Assembly (NCBI RefSeq): GCF_018729455.1
Contig: NZ_JAHHZF010000001.1
Span: 440,902 to 504,901 of the forward strand
Length of the DNA stretch: 64,000 nucleotides
Direction: 5' to 3'
DNA from: Prosthecodimorpha staleyi
GTDB taxonomy: Bacteria > Pseudomonadota > Alphaproteobacteria > Rhizobiales > Ancalomicrobiaceae
The translations under genes and the position numbers were made by a program. A model generated the notes under the pieces. It worked only from the letters and a program-made list of their open reading frames with translations. It searched no databases and was not told the origin of the DNA. Of this stretch, positions 61,948 through 64,000 are shown in pieces (the first letter of the stretch is position 1; the number at the start of each line of letters is the position of its first letter).

Positions 61948-62433
61948 TCAGCCTCGGAACAGCATCACGTCGCTGATCGCGAGCGATGACTGATCCGGGC
62001 TTGCGCTCCGCTCCTCGCCGACCAACCGGACCAGTTCCCGGCGCCAGATGCCGGCGCCACGGGCTGCCCAGGCCAGAGCCGCAAGGAGGCCGTCGGCGGT
62101 CAATCCGCGCAGTGCGATCCGATCGAACCAGGCGAGTTCGCCTAGTTCGCTGTCGAAGGCCACGCTCCCCAGCCCCTGCGCCGCCGACAGGGCGTTCGCC
62201 TGAAGCAGCATGCGCAGGGCATTGTCGGTCGGCGGCAGTGACCCCGGCGAAATCGGATGGCGGACCACGATGCCCGCATCCTCTCCGACAAAGGCCAGTT
62301 CGAGGACCAGTTCCTCATATTCGATCGTGCATATGTTTCGATCATCGAAGGCCATGCCGGGTATCCCGACGAGGCGCGCGAAATCGTCCATCAGTATATC
62401 GACGCCTCGCGGTCGTCCGGCCTGTTCGCTCAT
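61948..62433 (-). CDS. CesT-family type III secretion chaperone (candidate, pair B)
   Basis: A 161-residue acidic protein with the class I chaperone plan: DDFARLVGIPGMAFDDRN, then IEYEELVLELAFVGEDAGIVV, then RMLLQANALSAAQGLGSVAF with LGELAWFDRIALRGLTADGLLAAL. It aligns by eye with the chaperone-like gene at 43685-44164 (FDD, the beta strand, and the conserved L-x2-N/LG...A pattern). It precedes candidate effector B on the same strand. AGGGGGA lies about 8 bases before ATG 62433. Assignment depends on fold pattern, not on a search. Confidence 0.75.
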   Translation of the reverse strand: MSEQAGRPRGVDILMDDFARLVGIPGMAFDDRNICTIEYEELVLELAFVGEDAGIVVRHPISPGSLPPTDNALRMLLQANALSAAQGLGSVAFDSELGELAWFDRIALRGLTADGLLAALAWAARGAGIWRRELVRLVGEERSASPDQSSLAISDVMLFRG

Positions 62434-62484
62434 CGATCCATCCCCCTGTCATGACCCTATCGCGGTCGAGACGATTGCGATGTC

Positions 62485-62508
62485 ACTTACGGCACATCGA
62501 CAGTAAGT
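62485..62508. promoter_or_regulatory. Dyad ACTTAC-N12-GTAAGT upstream of chaperone B
   Basis: ACTTAC (62485-62490) and GTAAGT (62503-62508) are perfect inverted six-base arms around 12 bases, about 52-75 bases before the chaperone ATG. The AT-rich arms stand out from G+C-rich sequence. Possible operator; no regulator identified. Confidence 0.4.
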
Positions 62509-62597
62509 CCGAGACGCGGAACGCCTGCCGTCCGCCGGCGACGGGAGCGCAACGGCGGATCGGTCCGTCCGGCGCCACGGATCCGGCCGAAACGGCC

Positions 62598-63794
62598 TCA
62601 GCCGGCCCGTCGCCAGCGCTGCAGCGCCAAGAAGGCGCCGCCGGCGAGCAGACCCCAGAGCGCCCCGCCGATGCCGAGGAAGCCGACGCCGGAGGCCGTG
62701 ACCACGAAGGTGATCATCGCGGCCTCGGTCTTGTCCTTCTCGGCGACCGCGCCGGTCAGCGCGCCGGCAAAGGAGCCGATCAGGGCGAGGCCGGCGACCG
62801 CCTGGATCAGCAGCGGCGGGGCGGCGGTCAGGAAGGCCGCGAAGGCGGTCGCGCACAGGCCGAACAGGCAATAGACGATGCCGCTGACCGCCGCCGCCCA
62901 CCAGCGGCGCGCCGGATCGGGCTCGGCATCCGGGCCGGCGCAGAGCGCGGCTGTGATTGCCGCCAGACTGACGGCATGACCGCCGAACGGCGCGGCCAGG
63001 ATCGAGAAGATGCCGGTCAGCCGGAACAGCGGCCCCGGCGCCGGCCGGTAGCCGTTGACGGCCAGCACCGCGATGCCGGGAATGTTCTGTGACGCCATGG
63101 TGACGACGAAGAGCGGCAAGGCGATCGTGGTCAGGGCGTGGATGGACAGCGACGGCACGACCAGCACCGCCTCCGGGGCGAGCGCGCCGAGTTGCGCCAG
63201 CCCGACCGGCGAGGTCGCCACGAAGGCGATCGCAGCGACCGCCAACGCCACCGGCACGGCGAAGAGCCGGTTGATGCGCACGGTCACCGCCCAGGCCGCG
63301 ACGATCGCCAGCGCCGGCAGCGGCATCGCCGCCACCGCCTTGACCGGCGCCACGCACAGCCCGAACAGGACGCCGGCCAGCATGGCGCTGGCGAGCGGGT
63401 TCGGGATCGCCGCCACGGCGCGTGCCAGCGGCCGCCAGCTGCCGGCGACCACCACCAGGAGGCCTGCGACCAGGAAGGCGCCGACCGATTCGGAGAAACC
63501 GCCCGCTCCCGCCCCTTGCGCCGTCAGCAGCGCGGCTCCCGGCGTCGACCAGGCGAGCGAGATCGGCATGCGCGGGCGCGCGCTCGCCCAGAGCGTACCG
63601 ATCCCCATGGCGAAGGACAGCGCCATCAGCCCCGACGCCGCCTGCGCCTGGCTCGCCCCGGCCGCGATAAGCCCCTGCAGGGCGACCGGCAGCGACGAGG
63701 CGAAGCCGACCACCGCGGCGAGCGTGCCGGCCGCGATGGCCGGAAAGGTCGGGCCGCGGGCGGGAGCGGCGGAAGACGGAGCTTCGGTGGACAT
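62598..63794 (-). CDS. BenE-family benzoate/H+ symporter-like membrane protein
   Basis: A 398-residue protein with 11-12 hydrophobic segments. LAWSTPGAALL and SVGAFLVAGLLVVVAG, followed by FVVTMASQNIPGIAVLAVNGYRP and SILAAPFGGHAVSLAAITAALCAG (pieces), are BenE signatures. The family imports benzoate-like aromatics with protons in ben clusters; no aromatic-degradation genes lie here, so the substrate is uncertain. ATG 63794 is selected because the frame further upstream lacks family content. Convergence or operon links are not evident. Confidence 0.9.
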   Translation of the reverse strand: MSTEAPSSAAPARGPTFPAIAAGTLAAVVGFASSLPVALQGLIAAGASQAQAASGLMALSFAMGIGTLWASARPRMPISLAWSTPGAALLTAQGAGAGGFSESVGAFLVAGLLVVVAGSWRPLARAVAAIPNPLASAMLAGVLFGLCVAPVKAVAAMPLPALAIVAAWAVTVRINRLFAVPVALAVAAIAFVATSPVGLAQLGALAPEAVLVVPSLSIHALTTIALPLFVVTMASQNIPGIAVLAVNGYRPAPGPLFRLTGIFSILAAPFGGHAVSLAAITAALCAGPDAEPDPARRWWAAAVSGIVYCLFGLCATAFAAFLTAAPPLLIQAVAGLALIGSFAGALTGAVAEKDKTEAAMITFVVTASGVGFLGIGGALWGLLAGGAFLALQRWRRAG

Positions 63795-63966
63795 CGGACC
63801 CTGACCGGCGCGTGGCGTGACGGTCCGGTATGGTCGATCCGAGCCTTGTGGCGCAAGGGGCGGACGCCACCGGACAGCATCCGCAATGTGTGGCCGCGGT
63901 CGGCGCTGTTGCGCCCGGTCCGCACCGGCTATCCTGGCTCGAACACTCCAACTGCGAGCCCCGCCG

Positions 63967-64000
63967 ATGCTGCGCCTTGCCATCTTCACATGCCTTTGCC
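63967..64000 (+). CDS. Possible start of a gene running off the window
   Basis: ATG at 63967 opens a frame MLRLAIFTCLC to the window end, compatible with the start of a signal peptide or lipoprotein signal. No Shine-Dalgarno is clear and only 11 codons are visible, so this is weak. Confidence 0.25.
   Translation, partial: MLRLAIFTCLC

Overview
The window is a chromosomal segment of a high-G+C alphaproteobacterium, most likely of the order Hyphomicrobiales (Rhizobiales). This rests on gene order familiar in that group (purQ-purL-bolA-grxD, radA-cvpA-purF, der-bamB-TPR protein, a sufBCDS-sufT-sufA cluster), on the palindromic intergenic repeats, and on the G+C-rich codon use. No rRNA, transposase, integrase, phage gene or CRISPR array was seen. 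Genus cannot be fixed from the sequence alone.

Layout. 1-6.2 kb: end of purQ, a Uma2-type nuclease gene lodged antisense before purL, then bolA and the CGFS glutaredoxin grxD, a Fur/Zur-like regulator and two small unknown genes. 6.3-18.2 kb: a phosphoethanolamine-transferase-like membrane enzyme, rpsD, murI, a YbaL-type K+/H+ antiporter that appears to start at CTG, trmJ, a Cys-rich exported protein, icd, a LysE exporter, an AraC regulator and a cyclic-nucleotide-gated K+ channel. 18.2-26.8 kb: a palindromic repeat, alaS, recA with a LexA-type site, an autotransporter and psuG. 27-36.5 kb: an orphan TRAP binding protein, an N-carbamoyl-amino-acid hydrolase, an M50 protease, two DUF1850 paralogues, two related exported proteins, a GST, fhs and a PEP-mutase/isocitrate-lyase-family enzyme. 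36.6-41.6 kb: radA, cvpA, purF and an SDR. 44.3-49.7 kb: der, bamB, a YfgM-like protein, nnrU and a CoiA-like nuclease. 49.8-57.4 kb: an Fe-S assembly operon on the minus strand with two extra small genes between sufB and sufC. 57.5-64 kb: DUF1877, an alpha/beta hydrolase, tRNA-Asp, a BKACE enzyme and a BenE transporter.

The most unusual content is two separate pairs of genes, at 41.8-44.2 kb and 60.7-62.4 kb. Each has a CesT-like type III secretion chaperone gene directly upstream of a large unrecognised gene. Each pair sits between housekeeping genes, the large genes have lower local G+C than their neighbours, and by eye the two large proteins share a short N-terminal segment. I read them as dispersed type III effector/chaperone loci; no secretion apparatus gene is in the window, so the machine must be elsewhere if the reading is right. 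A second candidate novelty is the two-gene insert inside the suf operon: a small coiled-coil protein plus a protein resembling those annotated ADP-ribosylation/crystallin J1.

How the genes work together: purQ, purL and purF serve de novo purine synthesis and fhs supplies its one-carbon units. BolA and GrxD form a partner pair linked to iron-sulfur and iron handling, which connects to the suf operon. Der, BamB, MurI and the autotransporter concern ribosome and envelope biogenesis. Start sites were chosen from Shine-Dalgarno spacing and family N-termini; all similarity statements come from recognition by eye, not from a search.
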